DNA of 64,000 nucleotides from Clostridia bacterium (lineage in GTDB: Bacteria > Bacillota > Clostridia > Lachnospirales > Lachnospiraceae). The notes under the pieces were generated by a model that was not told the DNA's origin, ran no database searches, and saw nothing but the letters and a program-made list of their open reading frames with translations. Of this stretch, positions 8,161 through 16,770 are shown one piece after another. The stretch spans positions 1 to 64,000 of the forward strand of contig CAJTDE010000023.1 of assembly GCA_910574835.1 (NCBI GenBank), in the 5' to 3' direction. Each line of letters begins with the position of its first letter. The first letter of the stretch is position 1. The position numbers and the translations under genes are program-made.

Positions 8161-9168
8161 TTATTTTGTAATTGTTCCGTCTAAGTCCCACAGATCTTCC
8201 CACCCGGATGCTCCCGGCCAAAGGAATACCTGCCCCTTTACGAGACGGCAGCCCTTATCAGCTTTGGCTATGCGCTCCATCTCTTCCTCTATCAGAGGGT
8301 CCTCGGTGATGCATTTCAGATTGCTGAGGTACTGAGGCTCCTTTACGGAGAAGGGAATCGGAATCTGGCCCCTTTGTACCGCCCATTTCAGACAGATCAG
8401 CACCGGGTGAACTCCGTGTGCCCCGGCAATCTCCACAATCTCCGGAAGCTGTGTATCCGCCACATCCTCCGGGGTCCGATCACGCTCCGGTCTTGAAGGG
8501 GAGCCTAGCGGGCAATAACCGATGGGCTGAATCCCGTGCTCTTTGGCATACTGAAACAGCTCTTCCTGCTGAAAGCTTGGGTGGCACTCCAGCTCCAAAG
8601 CGGCCGGGCGGATTCTGCACAGCGGCAGAACGGCTTCCAGTTTCGGAATTGTCATATTGGACATTCCGATATAACGCACCAGCCCCATGTCCACAAGCTG
8701 CTCGCACTGCCTCCATGTATCCATAAATTCTTCTACGCTGAAAGGCTTGGAATCGGAATTTCTTGCATCTCCGTCGCAGCCCGGCGCATGATAATTCGGG
8801 AATGGCCAATGCACAAAGTACAGATCTATCTGTTCCAGCTGCAGATCCCGAAGGCTTTTTTTGCAGGATGCAACTACTTCTCTATGGCAGTCGTTCCAAA
8901 CCTTTGAAGTAATAAACAGCTCCCGGCGCGTCACTGCTTTTTCCTCAAACAGCTTTTTAAGCACTTCGCCAATCTGATCCTCATTTTGATATACGGAGGC
9001 GCAGTCAATCAGCCGGTAACCGCTTTTAATCGCGCCATACACTGCTGCCGAAACCTGATCCGCCGCATATTTATCAGAACCAAAGGTCCCAAGTCCTAAG
9101 CCCGGAATTTCCTCGCCTGTGTATAGGGTTCTTTTGGGCACGCAGCCCGGATCAATTCTCTCGCTCAT
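8161..9168 (-). CDS. Aldo/keto reductase
   Basis: 335 residues. All four catalytic residues of the family are visible in context: Asp and Tyr in YRLIDCASVYQNE, Lys in LFITSKVWND, His in DLYFVHWPFP. A cofactor-binding region follows in the C-terminal third (VKEPQYLSNL). It would reduce an aldehyde or ketone with NADPH in the cytoplasm. It is tandem and close to the zinc alcohol dehydrogenase, so the two probably handle the same carbonyl or polyol substrate. AGGAGA precedes the ATG. The substrate is not predictable. Confidence 0.9.
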   Translation of the reverse strand: MSERIDPGCVPKRTLYTGEEIPGLGLGTFGSDKYAADQVSAAVYGAIKSGYRLIDCASVYQNEDQIGEVLKKLFEEKAVTRRELFITSKVWNDCHREVVASCKKSLRDLQLEQIDLYFVHWPFPNYHAPGCDGDARNSDSKPFSVEEFMDTWRQCEQLVDMGLVRYIGMSNMTIPKLEAVLPLCRIRPAALELECHPSFQQEELFQYAKEHGIQPIGYCPLGSPSRPERDRTPEDVADTQLPEIVEIAGAHGVHPVLICLKWAVQRGQIPIPFSVKEPQYLSNLKCITEDPLIEEEMERIAKADKGCRLVKGQVFLWPGASGWEDLWDLDGTITK

Positions 9169-9208
9169 GATTCTCTCCTATTTTGGTTTTGTAATATCTC
9201 ATTTGGCT

Positions 9209-10258
9209 TTATTCGAATACAACCGCTACTTTTCCGCACTGTCCGCCGGCCATTAGCGCATAAGCCTCATCCGCCTTCTCCAGCGGGAACTCATGGGTAA
9301 TCAAATCCTCCGGATGAATACCCCAGCGCACCAAACGCTCCACCAGTTCTTCCATTCTCCACAGCGACGTTACCCAGGAGCCGTAGATAGTCTTTTGTCC
9401 ATGCATAATATCCGGACTTGGTTCAAAGGTACAGGTGTTCCCTTCTCCTACAAGAGCAATTCTTCCCCATTCTCTTGTGGCGCGTATGGCGAGCTGCCTT
9501 CCCGGATCACTTGCACTGGCGTCAATGGCTCTCTCTACTCCATGACCGCCGGTGACCTTCAGAATTTCATCAAGCGTATCCTTGCCGGGCTTAAACACAT
9601 GATCCACCAGACCAAGATCTTTTGCCAGCTTAATGCGGTAGTCGTTCATCTCTACGCCAATCAGCATATTTGCTCCCATAGCCTTTGCTACCATAAGCGC
9701 CGCAAGCCCTACCGGCCCGAGTCCGGTTACCAGTACGGCGTCATTTCCGCAGACGCCGATTTTCTCAATGGCCTCGTAAACCGTTCCGAATCCGCAGGCT
9801 ACCTGCGCGCCGTCCTTGTAGGTCAGCTCGTCAGGAAGGGCAATCAAGTCCTTCTCGTCTGCCAGTATGTACGGAGCCATGCCGCCGTTTCTCTGCCAGC
9901 CGTAGGCTGCGCGGTACTTGCTTTTGCAGGAAATAAAGTATCCTCTGCGGCAGTCATTGCAGACGCCGCAGCCTGAAATATGATATACGATTACGCGGTC
10001 GCCCTTTTTAAATCTCTTCAAGCCTTCTCCTTCTTCCACTATGACGCCGCAAGGCTCGTGGCCGGCCACCAGTCCGGGGATGTATCCTTCCGCTCCCTTT
10101 CCTGTGTGCTCCCGGTAGATACAGCGGATATCGCTGCCGCAGATTGTGGTGGCCTTTGTCTGAATCAAGACCTGTCCGTGTCCCGGCTTTGGTACATCAA
10201 ACTCTTTCAGCTCCACAGTACTGTTTCCCGGTAAAATTGCTCCCATCATTTTTTCCAT
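9209..10258 (-). CDS. Zinc-dependent medium-chain alcohol dehydrogenase
   Basis: 349 residues of the MDR family: catalytic zinc ligands in TICGSDIRC and GHEPCG, structural zinc cysteines in SGCGVCNDCRRGYFISC, and the nucleotide fold VTGLGPVGLAALMVAKAMG. It oxidises or reduces a (sugar) alcohol with NAD(P). The frame stays open to 10357, but those 33 codons come from a repeat element, and the ATG at 10258 has AGGAGG at good spacing, so that is the start. Family-A repeat lies directly upstream. The divergent AraC gene is a plausible regulator. Confidence 0.92.
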   Translation of the reverse strand: MEKMMGAILPGNSTVELKEFDVPKPGHGQVLIQTKATTICGSDIRCIYREHTGKGAEGYIPGLVAGHEPCGVIVEEGEGLKRFKKGDRVIVYHISGCGVCNDCRRGYFISCKSKYRAAYGWQRNGGMAPYILADEKDLIALPDELTYKDGAQVACGFGTVYEAIEKIGVCGNDAVLVTGLGPVGLAALMVAKAMGANMLIGVEMNDYRIKLAKDLGLVDHVFKPGKDTLDEILKVTGGHGVERAIDASASDPGRQLAIRATREWGRIALVGEGNTCTFEPSPDIMHGQKTIYGSWVTSLWRMEELVERLVRWGIHPEDLITHEFPLEKADEAYALMAGGQCGKVAVVFE

Positions 10259-10276
10259 GATTCCTGTCCTCCTATT

Positions 10277-10395
10277 TAAGCCGCTGCGCGACGGCACTAA
10301 AGGGTAAAGCTGCTTCGGCACACCTGTGATGAGAGAAACTTTTATTCGAAAAAGCACTCATAAAAGTTCCTCTCGTGCGCCTTTGCAGCTTTACC
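10277..10395 (-). repeat. Family A palindromic intergenic repeat, copy A1
   Basis: A 93-bp palindrome (10303-10395) with outer arms GGTAAAGCTGC / GCAGCTTTACC and inner arms GAGAGAAACTTTTA / TAAAAGTTCCTCTC, plus a short head with CGCTGCGCG next to the ribosome site of the alcohol dehydrogenase gene. Very similar copies occur at 41991-42111 and 27321-27440. It lies between the divergent dehydrogenase and AraC genes. Part of a repeat-B-like sequence (TTCCAGTTCCGTAAT) occurs near 10448. Confidence 0.85.
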
Positions 10396-10621
10396 GTCCA
10401 GCAGAAATTATTTTTCAAAATTACTTGACATTTCTTAGCCGGACTATTCCAGTTCCGTAATGCTCCGCGTTTTTTATAAGTTTATTATAACGGATTCCTG
10501 TTTTGTTTTAAGAGAAAAACCGGACATTTTCCTGTTTATCATGTCGCCTTTTCGAAGTTTTCTTGCAATTTGACCGCCGGAATGATAATCTGATAGCAAA
10601 AGAATCTGAGGAGTGGAATAT

Positions 10622-11470
10622 ATGCGCGATTTGTATACGGACTTAAATATAAAATTTTCTGTGGAAAGCATAGATTTTTACGCTCTGAATATCTGCTATG
10701 AGCGGTTTCTGCGGACAATCCCCAGCCACAGCCACGGCAGCGGATGCTATGAAATCCATTATATTTCTTCCGGTTACGGACACGCAAAGATCCGGGATGT
10801 TCTGTATGACATTATCCCTAATACTCTGTATATCACCGGCCCTCATGTGGAACATGCACAGGTTCCTTCCCCTGAGGATCCCATGTGCGAATACTGCGTT
10901 TATTTAAAAATGGGAAAAAGACATCTTCCTAAAAAAACGTCCGCCCTTACACTTTTTGAAGAAACCCCATTCTGGTTCGGCCAGGACAGCCAGAATATAG
11001 GTTCTATTATGAAACAGCTTTTTTTTGAACTGGAAAATCAATATACGGGATATGTTACGCAGGTACGGACTCTGCTGACGCAGCTCATCATTCAAATGAT
11101 CCGAAACTATGAGATGAAGCAAAAGGCTCTTCTGCACTTCGGCCCGTCCAACTTAGGCGACAGCAAGTTTATTATCCTGGAAGAATATTTTCTCTATGAG
11201 TATCAGAATCTGTCTCTGGAAGCCCTCTCCGAGCGTTTGGGCTTAAGCTGCCGGCAAACGGAACGGCTTTTAAAAGAGCACTACGGAAAAACATTTTTGC
11301 AAAAAAAGACAGAGGCAAAAATGGCTGCCGCCCTTTTGCTTCTGTCAGAAAAACAGCGTTCCATCTCCTCTGTCTCCGAAGCTCTCGGCTATTCCTCCGC
11401 CGAGCACTTCTCTGCCGCATTTAAAAATTATTACCATGCTTCCCCCAGGGAATACCGGAAAAAGCTGTGA
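10622..11470 (+). CDS. AraC-family transcriptional regulator
   Basis: 282 residues. The N-terminal part looks like a cupin sensor (SHSHGSGCYEIHYISSGYG); the C-terminal 100 residues form the AraC DNA-binding domain (LSLEALSERLGLSCRQTERL; SSVSEALGYSSAEHFSAAF). GAGGAG stands 8 bases before the ATG at 10622; a GTG nine bases earlier overlaps that site and is unlikely. It is divergent from the alcohol dehydrogenase/reductase pair and probably controls it, but no operator is visible. Confidence 0.85.
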   Translation: MRDLYTDLNIKFSVESIDFYALNICYERFLRTIPSHSHGSGCYEIHYISSGYGHAKIRDVLYDIIPNTLYITGPHVEHAQVPSPEDPMCEYCVYLKMGKRHLPKKTSALTLFEETPFWFGQDSQNIGSIMKQLFFELENQYTGYVTQVRTLLTQLIIQMIRNYEMKQKALLHFGPSNLGDSKFIILEEYFLYEYQNLSLEALSERLGLSCRQTERLLKEHYGKTFLQKKTEAKMAAALLLLSEKQRSISSVSEALGYSSAEHFSAAFKNYYHASPREYRKKL

Positions 11471-11478
11471 TACATGAT

Positions 11479-12111
11479 TTATTTTTTCTTACTCTCCAGC
11501 AGCGTAAATGCAAAATCCTTGATAGCCTTTGCCGCCTCCTCATAAGTCATATCCGTAGTATTGATGCACAGATCGTAGTTGCGCATGCTCTCCCACTCCT
11601 GACCGGTAAAATAGCGGTAATAATCCCGGCGGTAACGGTCTGTCTTGGTGATAAATTTATCCGCCTTCTTCCAATCAATCTTCTGGCGGTTCATCTCCTT
11701 CTGGATACATTTCTCTCTGGAGGCATAGATGAATACGCGCACCAGATTCGGCTTGTCATTCAGCACATAGTCTGCGGCTCTTCCGATTACCACATAGGAG
11801 GACATGTCCGCCAGCTCCCTAAGCACCTTGGCCTGATAGTTGAAAAGATTGTTGTTGGAGGTAAAGTCTTCCTTCTCCGGAGGAATCAGTCCTCCGGTAT
11901 ATACCTTCTGGGATGCCCGGAACAAAAGGCTTTTCTTCTGATCCTCGTCAGCCCGGGCAAACAGTTCCTGGCTGATTCCGCTTTCGTCGGAAGCAAGCCG
12001 CAGCAAATTCCGATCGTACAGCTCCACGCCCAGATCCTTTGCCAGTATCCTTCCGATGGAGGTTGCGCCGCTTCCACAGGTTCTTGTGATAGAAATTACG
12101 AAATTATCCAT
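11479..12111 (-). CDS. Cytidylate kinase-like protein
   Basis: 210 residues. An N-terminal P-loop, TRTCGSGATSIGRILAKDLG, is followed by ELYDRNLL and the middle segment YVVIGRAADYVL with RVFIYASREKCIQ, the pattern of the cytidylate-kinase-like family PF13189, distinct from true Cmk. The role is unknown; nucleotide or small-molecule phosphorylation is inferred from the fold. AAGGGG precedes ATG 12111; an in-frame GTG 9 bases earlier is less likely. It converges with the AraC gene 8 bases away with no terminator between them. Confidence 0.8.
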   Translation of the reverse strand: MDNFVISITRTCGSGATSIGRILAKDLGVELYDRNLLRLASDESGISQELFARADEDQKKSLLFRASQKVYTGGLIPPEKEDFTSNNNLFNYQAKVLRELADMSSYVVIGRAADYVLNDKPNLVRVFIYASREKCIQKEMNRQKIDWKKADKFITKTDRYRRDYYRYFTGQEWESMRNYDLCINTTDMTYEEAAKAIKDFAFTLLESKKK

Positions 12112-12145
12112 ATTCCACACCCCTTAATTAAAATGCTTACATCTG

Positions 12146-12334
12146 TTATACTTTAATCTTGTCAAGCTCCGTGAGATTTACACCTAAGCTTGTCAAAGTA
12201 ACCTTTAACTCTATATATCTGTCATGCATAGAGTCATAAGTATCCGGAGCCACCTCTTTTATTGACAGCATCCAATTTTGCAGCCTTGAAAATTCACTGA
12301 CATAATCCTTAATAATATCCGCACCGCTTGGCAT
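12146..12334 (-). CDS. Small conserved-looking protein of 62 residues, unknown
   Basis: Reads MPSGADIIKDYVSEFSRLQ, then MLSIKEVAPDTYDSMHDRY, ending in a helical segment. It has no membrane part and no cysteine. AGGTGACC lies about 7 bases before the ATG, and the gene follows the cytidylate-kinase-like gene's direction, about 35 bases upstream of it, so they are probably one operon. I recognise the sequence style from clostridial genomes but can give no function. Confidence 0.65.
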   Translation of the reverse strand: MPSGADIIKDYVSEFSRLQNWMLSIKEVAPDTYDSMHDRYIELKVTLTSLGVNLTELDKIKV

Positions 12335-12492
12335 AAGGTCACCTGCTTTCTATAAGTAAAATGATAAGTATTTATACACTTTTATTATAGCAACCCATGT
12401 ACAGGGTGTAAAGCTTTTATTCCATATTGCTAAAGTATATTCCGGGCAGTCTGCGATTCATCCTTCCGCCATAAGAGAATTTCGGTATATTT

Positions 12493-14565
12493 TTATAACC
12501 GAAACATCCGTGCCACGCTCAAATAAAAGTCCGGATTGGCCTGCCGGATAGCGTTGGTTTCGTTGGAAAAGATGGTCAGCCACCCTCTGCCGATGGTCAA
12601 AAGCAGAAGCCCGAGGGTAATCACATACAGGATGCGGGAGGAACGGGTACCATCAAAGTGTATATGCCCGAGTATCAGCAGAAATGCCAGCAGGCTTACT
12701 GCAAGGCTCAAATCACAGACATAACGGATATGAATCCCTCCCAGCAAAAAGTCAACATATCCAAGTCCCAGGATTCCCAATAGCATAAGCCCGCTGGTCC
12801 ACCGCTTTAAGGAATCCTTTTTATCCTTTCCGCAAAAGGTCAGACCTACCAAAATAATTCCCAGATTCAACGGCATTCGGAAAAGTCCGACGCTGTACTC
12901 CTGGTAAAGATAATTGCCGAAATCAATACACTTTTCCGTAGTAAACCGCAGGAACGGAAAGAACTCCGTATAGACAAAGGATTCCAAAAAGTAATGATAT
13001 ACCATTGATAACAAATGATGCATACTTAAGGTGATCCCATTATATCGGATATCACTTTCCGTAAGCTGAAATGCAGTCCCAAACTCAAATACGGAGCCAA
13101 AACGTATCCGGTTATAATACATCACACCGATCCCGCCCAGCAATACAGGTATCAGGAAAGGCAGAACGCACCTAAGCTTATCCGCCAATACCGCTGTCCG
13201 ATCAAAAAGGATGCGCAGGAACAGCGGCGCTGCAAACGCCACAGCCAAAAGCAGCATATTAGGCCGGGAAAGCACCAGCATCACCACAGAGATTCCCGCC
13301 AAAGCAAAAAGCAGCATCCGCCTGATTCCTTTTTCACTAAGACAAGCATAACAGGAAAAAGCAGTAAAGGCAGCTAACCATCCCACTCCGCTGATAAGCG
13401 GAAGATAATAAAAGCTTAAGGATGCCTGCATCAGATACAGAAAGCTTCCAAATACCACGGCTGCCTCTCCCGTCAAGAACAGAACCAGATTTGCCCGGGG
13501 CCGGAAGATCCGGTAAAGGCCGTGAATGGCTCCAAAGACGGCTAAGATGGCAAAAACAGACAAAAGCGTGCCGGCCAAAAGCTCCGTAGGAATCATTCCC
13601 GTAAGCCAGTACACCGGATAATATACCATAAATAAGGGCGCCAGCCCAAAATAGGAATAGTATTGCCCGTTATAATAAGCCCGATCCCAGTGATAGGTAA
13701 TCTCCTTTTTATCCCTCTCTCCCTTATCGTAAGGATTGTCAAGCTCTTCTAATGCCGGATTCACGTCCAGATCAAGGGCCGTCTGTCCTTTTTCAAAGGC
13801 GTCAAGCTGCTGCATATAAGCATCCACGACCATCTCCGAAGAACGAATCTCTTCCAGTGCAGGATAGGGGCGGAGATATTGATGTGAAGGCGCTCCGCCA
13901 TACAAGATCCAACCGGAAACCAACAGACAAAAAGCCAGAACCATCAGATTCATCCTGCGGTGACTTTTTTTCTCCGGACAATATTCCGCTTCGTAAAGCC
14001 GGAATCGCAGTATGGAAAACAATCCAAAAAGCAAGCCTGTCACCAAGAACAGACGAAGTCCATGAATCCTGAGCGGAACCCGTTCATTCAGCACCACAGA
14101 AAGAAAAAATACCGGCTCTTTAAGCTCTTCCGTAAAATTAATGCGAAGTCTTGTCAGATCCCCATGACTATTCAAACGAACCGTAAAGGAGGACTCTCTC
14201 CCTCCCGGATTCACCTGAAAGCTTCCGGCTCCCGTAGTCCGATAGGCATTGGCTGCATCACAGATACCGATATTTCCGGACAGAACCTGAGCCGGGCCGG
14301 CAGTATATACCGTTACACTGCGCGTTCTCTCCGACAGGCCGTCAAAAGAAACGGTTGGATTCTCCGGGAGAATGGGAAGCGCTTCTCCGTTAAAGCCCTC
14401 CTTCTGTGACAAATCCATCTCGATTCTGTTGTAATTTCCAAAGTTTTGAGAAAAATAAGAAAATTGAAAAACACACAGCTCCAAAAGCGCCGCCAGAAGA
14501 AACGCGATCATCAGAAGAATCCATACATTTGCCTTTTTAACAGCTGCAATATACTTTTTCATCAT
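12493..14565 (-). CDS. Large multi-span membrane protein, GT-C glycosyltransferase-like
   Basis: 690 residues with an N-terminal membrane segment (about 15-37), a roughly 130-residue outside domain rich in beta strands, then some 11 further membrane spans. The loop HWDRAYYNGQYYSYFGLAPL followed by a long hydrophobic core is typical of polytopic GT-C-like transferases, which move a sugar from a lipid carrier on the outer face; the family is not certain. Two adjacent ATG codons follow AAAGGA. It stands alone and is not joined to the envelope cassette at 33-44 kb, though similar proteins occur there. Confidence 0.6.
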   Translation of the reverse strand: MMKKYIAAVKKANVWILLMIAFLLAALLELCVFQFSYFSQNFGNYNRIEMDLSQKEGFNGEALPILPENPTVSFDGLSERTRSVTVYTAGPAQVLSGNIGICDAANAYRTTGAGSFQVNPGGRESSFTVRLNSHGDLTRLRINFTEELKEPVFFLSVVLNERVPLRIHGLRLFLVTGLLFGLFSILRFRLYEAEYCPEKKSHRRMNLMVLAFCLLVSGWILYGGAPSHQYLRPYPALEEIRSSEMVVDAYMQQLDAFEKGQTALDLDVNPALEELDNPYDKGERDKKEITYHWDRAYYNGQYYSYFGLAPLFMVYYPVYWLTGMIPTELLAGTLLSVFAILAVFGAIHGLYRIFRPRANLVLFLTGEAAVVFGSFLYLMQASLSFYYLPLISGVGWLAAFTAFSCYACLSEKGIRRMLLFALAGISVVMLVLSRPNMLLLAVAFAAPLFLRILFDRTAVLADKLRCVLPFLIPVLLGGIGVMYYNRIRFGSVFEFGTAFQLTESDIRYNGITLSMHHLLSMVYHYFLESFVYTEFFPFLRFTTEKCIDFGNYLYQEYSVGLFRMPLNLGIILVGLTFCGKDKKDSLKRWTSGLMLLGILGLGYVDFLLGGIHIRYVCDLSLAVSLLAFLLILGHIHFDGTRSSRILYVITLGLLLLTIGRGWLTIFSNETNAIRQANPDFYLSVARMFRL

Positions 14566-14632
14566 TCAATTCCTTTGCCAAATATACTTCAAGACAAAGG
14601 CTGTAAGATGTTTCCTTATGGGTCTGTGTATA

Positions 14633-14670
14633 TAAAAAACCGGAAACCCTCCAACTTCAAGGTTTCCGGC
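14633..14670 (-). terminator. Rho-independent terminator downstream of tRNA-Pro
   Basis: CCGGAAACC (14640-14648) pairs perfectly with GGTTTCCGG (14661-14669), and a run of six T follows on the minus strand. It ends the tRNA-Pro transcript before the membrane protein gene. Confidence 0.85.
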
Positions 14671-14684
14671 GCCCCTGCCAAGAA

Positions 14685-14758
<74 letters not shown>

Positions 14759-14798
14759 TTATGCAATTGTTTTACTGTCAGCACTAATTATCCTATCA

Positions 14799-14839
14799 TA
14801 GAATCCGGTATTTGTCCAGTACAAAATACCGGATTCTAC
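14799..14839 (-). terminator. Long hairpin after the SleB-type gene
   Basis: TAGAATCCGGTATTTGT pairs with ACAAAATACCGGATTCTA, a stem of about 17 bp with one bulge. It lies 8 bases beyond the stop of the hydrolase gene. The T run is on the plus-strand side, not after the stem in gene direction, so it may be a weak terminator or an RNA-end stabiliser. Confidence 0.5.
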
Positions 14840-14846
14840 AATTTTT

Positions 14847-16265
14847 CTAAGTTTCAGATGTTTCTTCTCCCGTATCCTCTCCCTCGGAAGGATTTTCTTC
14901 CGGCGGGTTTTCCTCCGATGGATTTTCCGGCGGGTTCTCTTCCGGCTTCTTCTCCGCCGGCGTACCCTCCTCCGGAGCAAAGTTCCAGGTATAAGAGAAA
15001 ATATGATCTCCGATAATCAGTCCGCTCAGCGCCGGATTATTCCTGTGGGTCCGGAAAAACACTCTGTTTCCCACATTGGACTCTCCCGCAATAGCCCGGC
15101 GGGCCGCAGTAAAGCATGCCTGGCTTACACTTCCCAAATCCTGCTGCAATACCAGATCAAAACGGCCCGAGGTGACAGGCGAGAACTGCCCCGGCGCCCG
15201 GATAACGCTCATAATGGTGTTCTGTGAAAAGCGGGGATCGCGAATCCGGTTCATCACCACGGCTCCTACCGCCAAACGCCCGGCGTCTCCCTGGTTGGCC
15301 GCCTCACAGTGGATCAGAACCGCAAGGGCCGTAACCTCTTCCTCCGTGGCGCCATAAGCTCCATAATTTACATTATCGCTTCCCGTAGTCTGGACACCGG
15401 TCACATTTCCCAATGACGCATTGATTTCTGCTAGCTTGGCCGCCTCCAGGGATGCCTCTAACCGCTTCTTTTCCGCTATGAGTTCAGCCAATACCTCCTT
15501 TTGGTTCTCCAGGGTATCATTTTTACCGTTCAGATCTGCCTGAGCCGCCGCAATGTCATTTACATGCTGCCCAATCTTACCGGAAGTGCTTTTTGCCAGG
15601 GCGGAAACCTCATTCTGCTTTTCCACAACGGAAGTGTGAAGCTCGTCCAAAGCCTCCATCTCTCCCTGAAGCTCTGCCTCTTTGTCCGCTATGGCTTCCT
15701 TCTGCGCCACATAATTCTCCATCATCTGACGATCATAAGCAGCTATACTGGCCGCGTAATTCGCCTTGTTAAGCGCATTGGCAAAGCTGCCCTCCTCCAG
15801 AAGAATTTCAAAAAAAGAAGGCTGGGAATTTTCATACATATACTGGATTCGTGTTTTCATATCCTCGTACTGCTTTTCTTCCACCCGCTTTGCTTCTTCC
15901 AACTCGGCCTGGGTCTTTTCAATCTCTTTTTCCTTATCTGCAATCTGCCGGTTCAGATCCTCGATCTGCTCGCTGATAGATGCATACTGATTGTTCAAAT
16001 CCTTCAGATATGCCTCCATACTTGCCTTTGCATCCTCCAGCTTCTTCTGCTTGTTCTTTGTCGCATCGATCTCCTGCTGGGTTTTATCAATTTCATCCTG
16101 CTGTCTGTCAATTTCATCCTGGGTTTTATCAAGCTCGTCCTGGGTACGATCAATCTCGTCTTTCTTTGTGGCATGAGAAGAAAAACCAAGGCTGCACAGC
16201 ATGGCTAAACCAATTATTCCATATAAGATTTTCAGGAGTTTCCTGTTTTTCATCTTATCACCCAT
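14847..16265 (-). CDS. Coiled-coil cell wall hydrolase with SleB (Hydrolase_2) domain
   Basis: About 472 residues. A signal peptide/membrane segment (MKNRKLLKILYGIIGLAML) is followed by five back-to-back heptads of the DEIDKTQ kind, a long coiled coil to about 280, then the SleB-like catalytic domain: EEVTALAVLIHCEAANQG, VGAVVMNRIRDPRF, FSPVTSGRF, RAIAGESNVG, GDHIFSY. The tail is a low-complexity P/E/S repeat. The layout matches envelope proteins whose PcsB/FtsEX-like coiled coil holds a peptidoglycan hydrolase inactive until activated. ATG codons at 16265 and 16253 both have weak ribosome sites. It begins 1 base after the trmL stop. Confidence 0.9.
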   Translation of the reverse strand: MGDKMKNRKLLKILYGIIGLAMLCSLGFSSHATKKDEIDRTQDELDKTQDEIDRQQDEIDKTQQEIDATKNKQKKLEDAKASMEAYLKDLNNQYASISEQIEDLNRQIADKEKEIEKTQAELEEAKRVEEKQYEDMKTRIQYMYENSQPSFFEILLEEGSFANALNKANYAASIAAYDRQMMENYVAQKEAIADKEAELQGEMEALDELHTSVVEKQNEVSALAKSTSGKIGQHVNDIAAAQADLNGKNDTLENQKEVLAELIAEKKRLEASLEAAKLAEINASLGNVTGVQTTGSDNVNYGAYGATEEEVTALAVLIHCEAANQGDAGRLAVGAVVMNRIRDPRFSQNTIMSVIRAPGQFSPVTSGRFDLVLQQDLGSVSQACFTAARRAIAGESNVGNRVFFRTHRNNPALSGLIIGDHIFSYTWNFAPEEGTPAEKKPEENPPENPSEENPPEENPSEGEDTGEETSET

Positions 16266-16266
16266 T

Positions 16267-16764
16267 TTACTTCCAGTCGTATTGTGTCAGCGTTCCCATC
16301 AGCTTCATCTGTGCAAAGCTGTTCTGCCTTAAAGCTTCATACAGCACAATTGCCGCCGCATTGGACAGATTCAGAGAACGGGTTTCGCCGATCATGGGAA
16401 TCCGAATGGCTCTCTCCTGGTTTTCAAGAAGCAGCTCTTCCGGGATACCTGCACTCTCCTTGCCGAACATCAGATAACAGTCCGGCTCAAACCGTACCTC
16501 CGAGTATACCTGCGGTCCCTTCGTCGTCGCCATATAAATTTTCGCCTGGGGATTCCTTAAAAGGAAATCCTCATAATTGCTGTAGGTTGTCACGTCAAGC
16601 TGGGACCAGTAATCCATTCCTGCCCGTTTTAAATCCTTTTCCCCCAAGCGGAAGCCCAAAGGCTCTATCAAATGAAGCCGTGTTCCCGTGGCGACACAGG
16701 TCCGTCCGATATTCCCTGTGTTTGCCGGAATCTCCGGTTCCAAAAGTACAATATTAAATGACAT
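16267..16764 (-). CDS. trmL: tRNA (cytidine(34)-2'-O)-methyltransferase TrmL
   Basis: 165 residues, the usual size of the small SPOUT methyltransferase that modifies the wobble base of tRNA-Leu. The knotted fold signatures are present: LLEPEIPANTGNIGRTC at the start, YLMFGKESAGIPEELL in the middle and IRIPMIGETRSLNLSNAAAI near the end. It is encoded 6 bases after the aminotransferase gene and is followed directly by the SleB-type gene, so the operon mixes unrelated functions. Confidence 0.95.
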   Translation of the reverse strand: MSFNIVLLEPEIPANTGNIGRTCVATGTRLHLIEPLGFRLGEKDLKRAGMDYWSQLDVTTYSNYEDFLLRNPQAKIYMATTKGPQVYSEVRFEPDCYLMFGKESAGIPEELLLENQERAIRIPMIGETRSLNLSNAAAIVLYEALRQNSFAQMKLMGTLTQYDWK

Positions 16765-16770
16765 TCCGCT

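Noticed and set aside
10259-10357. N-terminal extension of the alcohol dehydrogenase (MLFRIKVSLITGV...), repeated before 42 kb
   Set aside because: The same peptide-like sequence arises from two family A repeats read through; a strong ribosome site lies at the later ATG, so it is not protein.
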